Shown here: positions 50,519 through 58,566 of the stretch, piece after piece | How positions within the stretch are numbered: the stretch's first letter is position 1 | Layout: every line of letters starts with the position of its first letter | Source of the DNA: Amycolatopsis benzoatilytica AK 16/65 | Lineage (GTDB): Bacteria > Actinomycetota > Actinomycetes > Mycobacteriales > Pseudonocardiaceae | Length of the DNA: 64,000 nt | Direction: 5' to 3' | NCBI RefSeq assembly: GCF_000383915.1 | Contig: NZ_KB912942.1 | Coordinates: 131,806 to 195,805, forward strand | Position numbers and translations under genes: made by a program | The notes under the pieces: generated by a model | Seen by the model: the letters and a program-made list of their open reading frames with translations, nothing else | Told to the model about the DNA's origin: nothing | The model's database searches: none

Positions 50519-50908
50519 ATGACGACTCAGCCCCTTGACCTGTCGGACGTGCTCGCCGGATTCAGTGAGCCGTGGAGCCCGCGCATCGTCGCCACCGTCA
50601 ACGACTACGACGTCCGGCTCGCCCGGTTCGCCGGCGAGCACGTGTGGCACAAGCACGATCACACCGACGAGTTCTTCCTGGTCCTTGACGGCAGCATCGA
50701 ACTCGGCCTGCGCGAAGCGAACGGGGAGCGGACCGTGAAGCTCACCCGTGAGCAGCTGTTCGTGGTGCCGCGCGGCACGTTCCACAAGCCGTCGTCGGCC
50801 GACGGCGCGGTGGTGCTGCTGGTGGAGCCGTCCGGCACGCTTTCCGTCGGCGACGAGCACGAACAAGTGCCGGACACCGTGGACGTGACCGTCGGCCATC
50901 GGGTCTGA
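50519..50908 (+). CDS. Small cupin-domain protein
   Basis: 129 residues from ATG 50519. One cupin barrel: WHKHDHTDEFFLVLDG (G-x5-HxH-x3-4-E motif, metal ligands) and RGTFHKPSSADG with the second-motif His. The long upstream frame is antisense to the GlxA gene. Such proteins may be isomerases, dioxygenases or metal-binding sensors; the reaction is unknown. The HxlR gene follows 40 bases later on the same strand. Confidence 0.88.
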   Translation: MTTQPLDLSDVLAGFSEPWSPRIVATVNDYDVRLARFAGEHVWHKHDHTDEFFLVLDGSIELGLREANGERTVKLTREQLFVVPRGTFHKPSSADGAVVLLVEPSGTLSVGDEHEQVPDTVDVTVGHRV

Positions 50909-50948
50909 CCTGCTGGGTTGCACTCTCGGACCGGCGTACGCTCGCGGC

Positions 50949-51455
50949 ATGAAACGCACTTCCTTCGCGCAGTGGCCGTGCTCGATCGCGCGGACCATGG
51001 ACCTGCTCGGGGACTGGTGGACGCCGCTCGTGCTGCGCGACGCCTTCTACGGGGTCCGCCGCTTCGACGAGTTCCAGCAAGCGCTCGGCATCGCGCGCAA
51101 CACCCTCGCCGACCGGCTGCGCCGGCTGGTCGACGAGGGACTGCTGGAGAAGCGCGCCTACCAGAACGAGCCGGTGCGCTACGACTACCTGCTCACCGAG
51201 AAGGGCCGCGATTTCTGGAGCGTCCTGGCGGCGATGACGGCGTGGGGGGACCGCTGGCTGTCGACCGAGGCGGGCCCGCCGATCACCCTGCACCACGAGA
51301 GGTGCGGGCACGACACTCAGGCGCGGGTGGTGTGCGCGGAATGCGGCGAGCCATTGGCGGCCGACGACACGCAGATGCGGCGCGGGCCGGGCTTTCCGGA
51401 ACGGCTGGCGTCGCGGCCGGATGTGCAGGCGCGGTTCGCTCCGCAGGAGAAGTGA
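50949..51455 (+). CDS. HxlR-family regulator with zinc-ribbon-like C-terminus
   Basis: 168 residues. CSIARTMDLLGDWWTPLVLR is the HxlR/DUF24 winged-helix signature, with the redox-type cysteine at Cys11, and DEFQQALGIARNTLADRLRR the recognition part. Beyond the usual ~110 residues there is an extra segment with C-x9-11-C-x2-C (HERCGHDT, VVCAECGE), probably a zinc ribbon. HxlR proteins commonly sense electrophiles. A family 1 hairpin follows directly. Confidence 0.88.
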   Translation: MKRTSFAQWPCSIARTMDLLGDWWTPLVLRDAFYGVRRFDEFQQALGIARNTLADRLRRLVDEGLLEKRAYQNEPVRYDYLLTEKGRDFWSVLAAMTAWGDRWLSTEAGPPITLHHERCGHDTQARVVCAECGEPLAADDTQMRRGPGFPERLASRPDVQARFAPQEK

Positions 51456-51464
51456 GGAACCTGG

Positions 51465-51512
51465 CGTGAAGGACCCCTTCCGGGAATCTGATTCCGGGAA
51501 GGGTCCTTCACG
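51465..51512. repeat. Hairpin repeat family 1, copy 5
   Basis: CGTGAAGGACCCCTTCCGGG pairs almost fully with the arm ending CCTTCACG around GAATCTGATTC. It begins 9 bases after the HxlR stop. Confidence 0.8.
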
Positions 51513-51593
51513 GCTTCTTGGGGCGAGCTGATTGACAATGACGGTCTTTCTACGCAACTATGCTGGTCAAGCTGCTAATGGAGGAGTACCACG

Positions 51594-52100
51594 ATGGAGT
51601 GGACCGGCGCGCGGTACGCGGACGCCCCGACCGTTCAGGTGGACGCCTGGATCGACGGGCCGCCCGAACAGGTGTGGGAGCTGGCGTCCGACGTCCGCCT
51701 GATGCCCGAGCTGAGCGGCGAGCTGCAGACGGTCGAATGGACCGGCGAGGCCCCGGCGATCGGGCAGACCTTCATCGGGCGCAATCACCACCAGGCACGC
51801 GGCGAGTGGGAGACCATCTCGCACATCATCGAGTGCGAACAACCGCGCGTGTTCGCCTGGGCGGTCACCGATCCGGCCAATCCCACGGCGGTCTGGCGGT
51901 TCACACTCACCCCGGAGAACGGCGGCACCCGGCTGACCCAGTGGGTGCAGATGGGTCCCGGACCGTCCGGCGTGTCCCAGGTGATCGCCCGGATGCCGGA
52001 GAAGGAACAGAAGATCGTGTACGTCCGGCTGCAGGAGTTCGAGGCGGCGATGACCGCCACCGTCGGCGCGATCAAGGAGCGCGTGGAGACCGCCGGATGA
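51594..52100 (+). CDS. SRPBCC-family (START-like) protein
   Basis: 168 residues. VQVDAWIDGPPEQVWELASD and the helical end QEFEAAMTATVGAIKERVET define the polyketide cyclase/dehydrase-like SRPBCC fold, with GGTRLTQWVQMGP in between. It likely binds a hydrophobic ligand. The stop overlaps the LLM oxidoreductase start as ATGA, so the two act together. Confidence 0.88.
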   Translation: MEWTGARYADAPTVQVDAWIDGPPEQVWELASDVRLMPELSGELQTVEWTGEAPAIGQTFIGRNHHQARGEWETISHIIECEQPRVFAWAVTDPANPTAVWRFTLTPENGGTRLTQWVQMGPGPSGVSQVIARMPEKEQKIVYVRLQEFEAAMTATVGAIKERVETAG

Positions 52101-53137
52101 TGCGGACGGCCACCACGGTCGAGGCTTCCGCCGGCTGGCCGGCGACCCGGGACTTCGTGCTGGAGGCGGAAAAACTGGGGCTCGGCGAGTGCTGGGTGGC
52201 CGAGGCGTGGGGTTCGGACGCCCCGTCGGTGCTCGGCTATCTCGCCGCCCGCACGGACCGGATCCGGCTCGGTTCCGGCATCCTGCAGCTCGGCGTGCGC
52301 ACCCCGGTCGCGGTCGCGCAGACCGCGCTCACGCTTGCCGAGATGTCCGGCGGACGGTTCGCGCTGGGGCTCGGCGCATCCGGTCCGCAGGTGATGGAAG
52401 GGCTGCACGGCGTGCCGTTCGCACGGCCGCGGACCCGGATGCGCGAGACCGTCGAGATCATCCGCCGAGCGTTCGCCGGTGAGAAGATCGCTTTCTCCGG
52501 CAAGGAGTTCCAGCTGCCGCTGCCCGGTGAGGCCCGGCCGATGCGGCTGTCGACCGCGCCGAACGAGGACATCCCGATCTACCTGGCCGCACTGTCGCCG
52601 CGCATGCTGGAGCTGACCGGCGAGATAGCGGACGGCTGGCTGGGCACCAGCTTCGTCCCGGAAGGCGCGGACGCCTACTTCCGGCACCTCGACGCCGGGC
52701 TCGCGCGAGCGGGACGGCAGCGCGGCGATCTGACCGTGTGCCAAGGCGCGGAGGTCGCGTTCGCGTCCGATGAGGACGAACTGCGGAGGATGGTCGCCGG
52801 CCGCAAGAAAGAACTCGCTTTCTCGCTGGGCGGCATGGGTTCGGCGAGCACGAACTTCTACCACGACGCGTACAGCAGGCAGGGTTGGGCGGACGTCGCC
52901 GCTGAGGTGCGGAAACGTTGGCAGGCAGGCGATCGTGACGGGGCCGCCGCACTGGTCACCGACGAGATGGTGCTGGGGACGACGCTGATCGGCACCGAGG
53001 TCATGGTCCGCGCCCGGCTCCGGGTGTGGCGCGCGGCCGGAGTCGACACCGTGCGGCTGTACCCGGCGGGCGACACGCTGGAAGCCCGGCTCGCGACGCT
53101 CGGCCGCGCCCTCGAATTGGTCACGGAAGTGCCCTGA
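52097..53137 (+). CDS. LLM-class (luciferase-like) F420-type oxidoreductase
   Basis: 346 residues. The luciferase-like TIM barrel is read from AEKLGLGECWVAEAWGSDAP, RIRLGSGILQLGVRTPVAVA and GRFALGLGASGPQVMEGLHG. In actinomycetes this subgroup generally uses F420 rather than FMN, which is inference from family. It oxidises or reduces a small molecule not identifiable here. Coupled by ATGA overlap to the SRPBCC gene, which may present or bind its substrate. Confidence 0.9.
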   Translation: MMRTATTVEASAGWPATRDFVLEAEKLGLGECWVAEAWGSDAPSVLGYLAARTDRIRLGSGILQLGVRTPVAVAQTALTLAEMSGGRFALGLGASGPQVMEGLHGVPFARPRTRMRETVEIIRRAFAGEKIAFSGKEFQLPLPGEARPMRLSTAPNEDIPIYLAALSPRMLELTGEIADGWLGTSFVPEGADAYFRHLDAGLARAGRQRGDLTVCQGAEVAFASDEDELRRMVAGRKKELAFSLGGMGSASTNFYHDAYSRQGWADVAAEVRKRWQAGDRDGAAALVTDEMVLGTTLIGTEVMVRARLRVWRAAGVDTVRLYPAGDTLEARLATLGRALELVTEVP

Positions 53138-53223
53138 CTGACCAAGAATCGGGCGAATCGGCTGCGTTCGCTTCGCGGGATGCGCCATAGTGTCGGCGAT
53201 CCCGAACTCCAAGGAGCCGCTCG

Positions 53224-53769
53224 ATGCGCAAGATCGTGTCCACTTTGTTCGTCTCGCTCGACGGAGTGGTCGAAGCGCCGGACCAGTGGTCGCTGTCCTA
53301 TTGGAACGACGAACTCGAACACGCGGTGGGCGAGGGGATGGCGGACGCCGACGCGATGCTGCTGGGACGCGTGACATACGAGGGTTTCGCCGAGGCGTGG
53401 CCCGGCCGTACCGACGACCCGGGCGCGGAGTTCATGAACAGCGTGCCGAAGTATGTCGCGTCGACGACGTTGACGGCGGTGGAGTGGAGCAACACGACCT
53501 TGCTGCACGGGGATCTCGGCGAGGCGATCGCCGAGCTGACCTCGACCGCGGGCGGGGACATCATGACCAGCGGGAGTACGACGCTGGTGCGGTGGCTGTT
53601 GTCGCGCGGTCTGGTCGACGAGCTGACGTTGCTGCAGTACCCGGTGGTAGTGGGGAAGGGGCGGCGGCTGTTCCCGGACGACGGCGGGCGGCTGGGGTTC
53701 CGGCTGGCGGCGAGCCGGGCGTTCGGAAACGGGGTAGTGCGGTTGGTCTACCGGCCGGTGGACGGCTGA
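53224..53769 (+). CDS. DHFR-fold (RibD C-terminal-like) reductase family protein
   Basis: 181 residues. VSTLFVSLDGVVEAPDQWS, MLLGRVTYEGFAEAWP, GGDIMTSGSTTLVRWLLSRG and LQYPVVVGKGRRLFPDDG match the 'dihydrofolate reductase family protein' group, distinct from true DHFR. It is a distant relative of the protein at 8148. Substrate unknown. A half element and a full family 1 hairpin follow before the convergent ligase gene. Confidence 0.88.
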   Translation: MRKIVSTLFVSLDGVVEAPDQWSLSYWNDELEHAVGEGMADADAMLLGRVTYEGFAEAWPGRTDDPGAEFMNSVPKYVASTTLTAVEWSNTTLLHGDLGEAIAELTSTAGGDIMTSGSTTLVRWLLSRGLVDELTLLQYPVVVGKGRRLFPDDGGRLGFRLAASRAFGNGVVRLVYRPVDG

Positions 53770-53797
53770 CCGGCCGCTGCCGCCGTGGCGGACTCGA

Positions 53798-53874
53798 TGG
53801 GGCCCCTTGAGGGAATCCAGGTCTGTGAAGGGAACATTGAGGGAATCAGAGTCCCTCAATGTTCCCTTCACGGA
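53798..53874. repeat. Hairpin repeat family 1, copy 6, with a preceding half element
   Basis: TCTGTGAAGGGAACATTGAG (from 53822) pairs with the arm ending CCCTTCACGGA at 53874 (GAACAT subtype). A left-arm fragment of the GGCCCC subtype (GGGGCCCCTTGAGGGAATCC) lies immediately before at 53799. Between convergent genes. Confidence 0.8.
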
Positions 53875-53895
53875 CACCCGGGCAGCGGTGCGGGC

Positions 53896-55422
53896 TCAGT
53901 TGACCTGACGGCCCTGGCCTTCCCAGAATGGCTGGCGCAGCTTGAACTTCTGGATCTTCCCGGTGGCGGTGCGAGGCAGTTCGGCCAGGAATTCCACGCG
54001 CTTCGGGCATTTGTACCCGGCCAGGTGCTCGCGGCAGTGCGTGATCAGTTCCTCCGCGCCGACGTCGGTCCCGTCGGTCACCACCAGCGCGGTGACCAGC
54101 TCGCCCCATTTCTGGTCCGGGATGCCGATCACCGCGACCTCGCGCACCGCCGGGTGCGAGTTCAGTGCGTCTTCCACTTCGATCGACGACACGTTCTCGC
54201 CGCCGGTGATGATGACGTCCTTCTTGCGGTCGGCGATGGTCAGGTAGCCGTCGGAGAAGGTGCCGCCGTCACCGGTGTGGAACCAGTTTCCTCCTTGGAC
54301 CCGGGCGGTTTCGTCCGGGTTTTCCCAGTAGCCGTCGAGGTTGTGGTTGCTTTGGGTGAGCACTTCTCCGTCGGTGTCGATGGCGACTCGCACGCCCAGT
54401 GCCGGTGCGCCGGCGCGGCCCAGCAGCTTCGCTTGCTCGTGCGGGTCCAGCTCCGCCCATTCGCTGCGGAACCGGTTCACGGTCACCAGCGGCGAAGTCT
54501 CGGTGAGGCCGTAGATCTGGATGAATTCCCAGCCGAGCTCCGCGCGCACGCGTTCGATGGTGCGGGTCGGCGGCGGCGCGCCGGCCACGACGATCCGGAC
54601 CCGGTCGCGGCCGGGGATTTCGCCGTCCCAGCCGGCCGCGCCGTCCAGTGCCGCGGTGACGACCGCCGGCGCGGCACACATGATGGTGACGCCGTGTTCC
54701 TCGATTCGGCGCAGGATTTCGGTGCCGTCGACCTTGCGCAGCACGATGTGCCGTCCGCCGAGTCCGGTCACCGCGTACGGCATTCCCCAGCCGTTCGCGT
54801 GGAACATCGGCAGGGTGTGCAGCAGGACATCGTTGTCGTTGAGAGTGGTGTGCAGGCCGAAAACAGCCGCGTTGAGCCACAAGTTGCGGTGGGTGAGCTG
54901 CACGCCCTTGGGCCGGGCGGTGGTGCCCGACGTGTAGTTGATCGTGGCGGTCGCCGATTCGTCTCCGGTCCACGGCCGCGGTTCGGCGTCGCCGCCCCAG
55001 ATCTTGTCGTCGTCCTCGCCGAGGACGAACACGTGTTTCGCGGTCACGCTGTCCAGCAACGGTTTCAGCTCAGGATCGACGAGGAGCACTTCGGAGCCGG
55101 AATGCTCGACGATGTAGCGCACTTCGGCGGGCGCCAGCCGGAAATTCACCGGTACCAGCACCCGGCCCCAGCCGGAGACGCCGAAGAACGACGTGAGCAG
55201 CCGCGCCGAGTTGTGCGAAACGATCGCCACCCGGCCGCCGGCCGGCACGCCGAGTGCGTCGAGATTCGCCGCCTGTGCGCGGGCGCGGCGCGCGAGTTCG
55301 CGGTAGGTCACCGAGCCCCAGGACTCGGCGGGCTGGGCGGGTTCGTCCACCACCGCGATCCGGTCCGGGTACACCGTTTCCGCGCGGTCGAGGAAGTCGC
55401 GGACACTGAGGTCGTAAAACAC
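53896..55422 (-). CDS. Acyl-CoA synthetase (AMP-forming)
   Basis: 508 residues from GTG 55422 (AAGGGA upstream). Motifs: NYTSGTTARPKGVQL (P-loop), HTLPMFHANGWGM, YGLTETSP, WFHTGDGGTFSDGYLTIADR and PRTATGKIQKFKLR with the catalytic lysine. It belongs to the medium/long fatty acid-CoA ligase group (FadD-like, near DitJ/AlkK types). It activates a carboxylic acid, likely fatty or aromatic. The frame extends to 55824 but that part is antisense of the LuxR gene. The GAF-LuxR regulator gene ends 51 bases away on the same strand... that is, upstream. Confidence 0.91.
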   Translation of the reverse strand: MFYDLSVRDFLDRAETVYPDRIAVVDEPAQPAESWGSVTYRELARRARAQAANLDALGVPAGGRVAIVSHNSARLLTSFFGVSGWGRVLVPVNFRLAPAEVRYIVEHSGSEVLLVDPELKPLLDSVTAKHVFVLGEDDDKIWGGDAEPRPWTGDESATATINYTSGTTARPKGVQLTHRNLWLNAAVFGLHTTLNDNDVLLHTLPMFHANGWGMPYAVTGLGGRHIVLRKVDGTEILRRIEEHGVTIMCAAPAVVTAALDGAAGWDGEIPGRDRVRIVVAGAPPPTRTIERVRAELGWEFIQIYGLTETSPLVTVNRFRSEWAELDPHEQAKLLGRAGAPALGVRVAIDTDGEVLTQSNHNLDGYWENPDETARVQGGNWFHTGDGGTFSDGYLTIADRKKDVIITGGENVSSIEVEDALNSHPAVREVAVIGIPDQKWGELVTALVVTDGTDVGAEELITHCREHLAGYKCPKRVEFLAELPRTATGKIQKFKLRQPFWEGQGRQVN

Positions 55423-55592
55423 GTGCCGATCCCTTCGCGTTGCCGGGCAGCACTGCCCGTGCCGAGATTTTCCCTCGCCGGAGGGAAACCGGCTACCCCA
55501 CAACGGGGGTGGGCGCTGAATCGGTTCACGAGGGGAATGCTTCGCGGACAGAAAGGAGAAGGACCCCGAACGGATCCAGCAGCGCGCCCAGC

Positions 55593-56411
55593 TCAGCGCA
55601 GCAGACCGGCCGCCCGTGCGCGATTGACCGCCTGCACCCGGTTCGAAACCGCTAGCTTGCGCATCGCGTGCTTCAGATACGACTTGACGGTGTTCGGCAG
55701 CAACCCAAGCCGGTCGGAGATCTCGTCGTTGGTGCAGCCCTCCGCGGCCAGCCGCAACACGTCCACCTCGCGCGGGGTCAAGGTGCCGCCAGGCAGGTCC
55801 TCCTCTGGACGGAGCCGTTCGCACACTGCCAGCAGCCGCTGCCGGGCATCGTCGTCGTTGAGCGAGCCGGCTATGGCGGTCAGTTCCGCGTACAGGTCGC
55901 CGCGGTCGGCGGCGGGCACCGCGGCCGGGGCGGCGAGCCGGCGTCGGACCTCTTCTTCGACCTCGATGTCGCGTTCGAGCCGGGCCGCCACCGCCGACGC
56001 CGCGCGCAGCACGCGGTCGCCGAACGTGATCGAGTCCCGGGACGCCGCGTACAACACCGCGCGGGTGGTTTCTCCGACCCGCACCGGCAGCGCGACCATC
56101 GCGGACAGCCGCTCCGGCGCGACCGCGTGGTCGTACTTGTGCGTGATGCCCTGCGCGCTCAGATAGTCCACCACGGTGGACGGCCGGGCCAGCGCCACCG
56201 CCTTGCCGCCGAGACCGGCGCCGGTGTCCACCTGCACGTGCTGCATCGACCGGGTGAAAGTGCCGCGGAGCTGGTCGATCACATGCGAACGGGACGACAT
56301 CGCCACCGGTCCGCCCATCGCGACCGGGAGCTCGGTGGCGACCTGCAGCGCTTTGAGCGCGCTGGCGATCAGGGGGCTGGCCGTCAGCGTGAGCCGGCCC
56401 GAAGGCGTCAT
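55593..56411 (-). CDS. GAF-domain LuxR-family regulator
   Basis: 272 residues from ATG 56411 (GGAGGAG five bases upstream). A GAF-like sensor domain covers ~35-150 (VDTGAGLGGKAVALARPSTV, MVALPVRVGETTRAVLYAAS). The C-terminus is a LuxR helix-turn-helix (LTPREVDVLRLAAEGCTNDE, LLPNTVKSYLKHAMRKLAV). Regulators of this type (FadD-adjacent) control acid or aromatic catabolism in actinomycetes. It lies 170 bases upstream of the acyl-CoA synthetase gene on the same strand, a likely target. Confidence 0.91.
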   Translation of the reverse strand: MTPSGRLTLTASPLIASALKALQVATELPVAMGGPVAMSSRSHVIDQLRGTFTRSMQHVQVDTGAGLGGKAVALARPSTVVDYLSAQGITHKYDHAVAPERLSAMVALPVRVGETTRAVLYAASRDSITFGDRVLRAASAVAARLERDIEVEEEVRRRLAAPAAVPAADRGDLYAELTAIAGSLNDDDARQRLLAVCERLRPEEDLPGGTLTPREVDVLRLAAEGCTNDEISDRLGLLPNTVKSYLKHAMRKLAVSNRVQAVNRARAAGLLR

Positions 56412-56506
56412 GCGCGCTCCTCCCCGCTTCACCCGACCTTGTGTGGTGGACGTCTACCGTACGCGTTGCGTCGCGTTCGGACTACTCGTGTGGTTCGGTG
56501 GAACCC

Positions 56507-57262
56507 GTGGCAACCTCGGACTTCGACTCCGTCGCCGACCGGCTCTACGCCGGCGAACCGGCCGCGTTCGTCGCGGAGCGCACCGCGGCAGCCCGCGCGG
56601 CCAAGGAAGCGGGCGACGTCGAACTAGCGCGCCGGATCCGCGCGCTGCGCAAGCCGACCGCGGCGGCGGCGCACATCAACCGGCTGGCCCGAGCCGGTTC
56701 CGGCCCGCTGACCGAGCTGGCTGCGCTGGGCGAGCAGCTGCGCGACGCGCACGAGCACCTCGACGGCGCCCGGTTGCGCGAGCTGGCGCACCGGCGGTCC
56801 GAGCTGGTGCAGCGGATCGTGCGGGACGCCGCCGCGCTGAGCGAGTCGGTCGTGCGCGAAGTGGAGGAGACGCTGGAGGCGATCGTCGCCGACGCCGAGG
56901 TGGCCCGGCAGGCGCTGGCCGGCCGGTTGACGTCGAAGGCGCACCACGATGCCGACCGCTGGCTGTCGCTGCCGACGAATCCCGCGCCGGCGAAAAAGAC
57001 CCGGCAGTCCGAAAAGGACCGCAAGGACGAGGAGGAAACGCGGATCCGGGCGTTGGAGCGGCGCCATGCGGTGCGGGCGCGGGCGGACGCGGAGCGGAAT
57101 CTCCAGCGCGCGGAGCGGGCCGCCGAGCAAGCCGGCGAACGGGTGGCCGAGCTGCGCGAACGTCTCGCCGAGGCCGAAGAACGCTCGGCCCGGGCGACCG
57201 CCGACCTCGCCAAGGCCCAGACGGCTTTCGAGGAGGCGGACGATGCCGTCCAGCGGTCTTGA
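56507..57262 (+). CDS. Coiled-coil hypothetical protein conserved in actinomycetes
   Basis: 251 residues from GTG 56507; GTG 56498 is an alternative. The start FDSVADRLYAGEPAAFVAER followed by RIRALRKPTAAAAHINRLAR is a pattern seen in conserved actinomycete hypotheticals. Most of the rest is long helix rich in Ala, Glu and Arg, predicted coiled coil at ~165-245 (ERAAEQAGERVAELRERLAE). No membrane segment. Function unknown. The following GNAT gene starts 20 bases inside it, so the pair is co-translated. Confidence 0.8.
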   Translation: MATSDFDSVADRLYAGEPAAFVAERTAAARAAKEAGDVELARRIRALRKPTAAAAHINRLARAGSGPLTELAALGEQLRDAHEHLDGARLRELAHRRSELVQRIVRDAAALSESVVREVEETLEAIVADAEVARQALAGRLTSKAHHDADRWLSLPTNPAPAKKTRQSEKDRKDEEETRIRALERRHAVRARADAERNLQRAERAAEQAGERVAELRERLAEAEERSARATADLAKAQTAFEEADDAVQRS

Positions 57263-57758
57263 CTGGCCGTCGGACGGAGTTGTCCGGTTGACCCCGATCC
57301 ATCCGGACGACGCGGAGGCGCACCTCGCCGGGGAGGACGCGGAACTGGTTCGCTGGCTCACCGGCGGCCTCGGGACACTGTCCGGGACCCGGATGTACTT
57401 CCAGTACTGCCAAGAGGAATGGGCGGTGGACGGTCCGCTGCGCGGATTCGGCATCCGGGTGGCCGGACTGCTCGCCGGGACGCTGGACCTGCGATTCGCG
57501 GGGGAACATCTGGAGGCGGGCGAGGTGAACGTCGCGTATGGGCTGTACCCGACGTGGCGGGGCCAGGGGCACGCGACGCGCGCGGTCCGGCTGGCGGCGG
57601 ACTACGCGGCGCGGGTCGGGGCGAAGCGGGCAGTGATCAAGGTGGAGCCGGAGAACGGCGCTTCCTGCGCGGTCGCGGCCCGGGCCGGGTTCGAGCCGGG
57701 CGGGACGGTGGTCGAGCACGGCGAAGTGCTGCGGTTGTACTTTCGCGACTTGGGTTGA
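57243..57758 (+). CDS. GNAT-family N-acetyltransferase
   Basis: 171 residues from ATG 57243. VRLTPIHPDDAEAHLAGEDA at the start and the acetyl-CoA loop YPTWRGQGHATRAVRLAADY (R/Q-x2-G-x-G/A) are typical of the RimJ/RimL-like group, with NGASCAVAARAGFEPGGTV near the end. It may acetylate a protein N-terminus or a small amine. It overlaps the coiled-coil gene by 20 bases. A family 1 hairpin begins 3 bases after its stop. Confidence 0.9.
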   Translation: MPSSGLDWPSDGVVRLTPIHPDDAEAHLAGEDAELVRWLTGGLGTLSGTRMYFQYCQEEWAVDGPLRGFGIRVAGLLAGTLDLRFAGEHLEAGEVNVAYGLYPTWRGQGHATRAVRLAADYAARVGAKRAVIKVEPENGASCAVAARAGFEPGGTVVEHGEVLRLYFRDLG

Positions 57759-57760
57759 AG

Positions 57761-57813
57761 TCGGTGAAGGGAACATTGACGGACTCAGAGTCCCTCAATG
57801 TTCCCTTCACGGA
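57761..57813. repeat. Hairpin repeat family 1, copy 7
   Basis: TCGGTGAAGGGAACATTGAC on the left; right arm GTCCCTCAATGTTCCCTTCA and on to CGGA at 57813 (GAACAT subtype). A partial repeat of the right end (GTTCCCTTCACG) follows. Between convergent genes. Confidence 0.8.
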
Positions 57814-57834
57814 GTTCCCTTCACGCGGACCTGC

Positions 57835-58566
57835 TCACCGCACGCGGTACCGCAGCAGCAGTGAGCTGTCGTCGACCAGCGCGGACAGCAGTTCCAGCCG
57901 CTTCGGATCGATCGCGTCACCCATCGCGACCCGCGGGGCGTTGCCCGCGACGAGCATCGGGGACACGGTAAGCCGCAGTTCGTCCACCGCGTCCGCGGCC
58001 AGCAAGGACGCGAACAGGTGCGGTCCGCCTTCGCAGTCGATCCGGCGCAGACCCCGTTCAGCCAGCGAAGCGACCGCGAGCGCCAGATCCGGGACAGCTG
58101 TCCCAGCGACCAGGACGTCTGCCCCGGCCGCCGCCCACGCGGCGCGCAGGCCGGGGTCGGCAGCCTCGCTGGTCACGACGATCGTCGGCACCAGCGCGCG
58201 GGTGATCACCGGGGCGTCCGGCGGCAGCGAGCGGCCGGTGGTGACCACCGCGATCGGCGCGATCGGGGCCAAGCCGCGCCGGCGCCGGCGCTGCGCGGTC
58301 TGCTCGTCCGGCCGCATGCCCTCGAAGCCTTCGGCCATCGCGGTTCCCGCGCCGACCAGCACCACGTCGGCGAGATCGTTGCCCAGCCGGTAGACGATCC
58401 GGTCCGCGGGCGTGGAAAGCCCGCCGGAGCGGCCCTCGATCGTGATCGCCCCGTCCGCGCTGGAGACGAAGTTGACGGCGACCCATTTCGGCTCGTCCGG
58501 GAAGAGATAGAGCTGTTCGACCTCGGCCTCGGCGAGGTCCCGCGAACCGGGGAAGATCTCGCGCAT
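57835..58566 (-). CDS. RibD C-terminal-like pyrimidine/folate-type reductase (Rv2671-like)
   Basis: 243 residues from ATG 58566. VAVNFVSSADGAITIEGRSG, DRIVYRLGNDLADVVLVGAG, LRRIDCEGGPHLFASLLAAD and LTVSPMLVAGNAPR match the RibD reductase domain and closely resemble mycobacterial RibD-like Rv2671, which is reported to have dihydrofolate-reductase activity. The deaminase domain of full RibD is absent. Its start shares one base with the stop of the FolP2-like gene (TGATG), so the two are translationally coupled and probably work in one folate- or pterin-related step. Last gene of the pair, convergent with GNAT. Confidence 0.88.
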   Translation of the reverse strand: MREIFPGSRDLAEAEVEQLYLFPDEPKWVAVNFVSSADGAITIEGRSGGLSTPADRIVYRLGNDLADVVLVGAGTAMAEGFEGMRPDEQTAQRRRRRGLAPIAPIAVVTTGRSLPPDAPVITRALVPTIVVTSEAADPGLRAAWAAAGADVLVAGTAVPDLALAVASLAERGLRRIDCEGGPHLFASLLAADAVDELRLTVSPMLVAGNAPRVAMGDAIDPKRLELLSALVDDSSLLLRYRVR

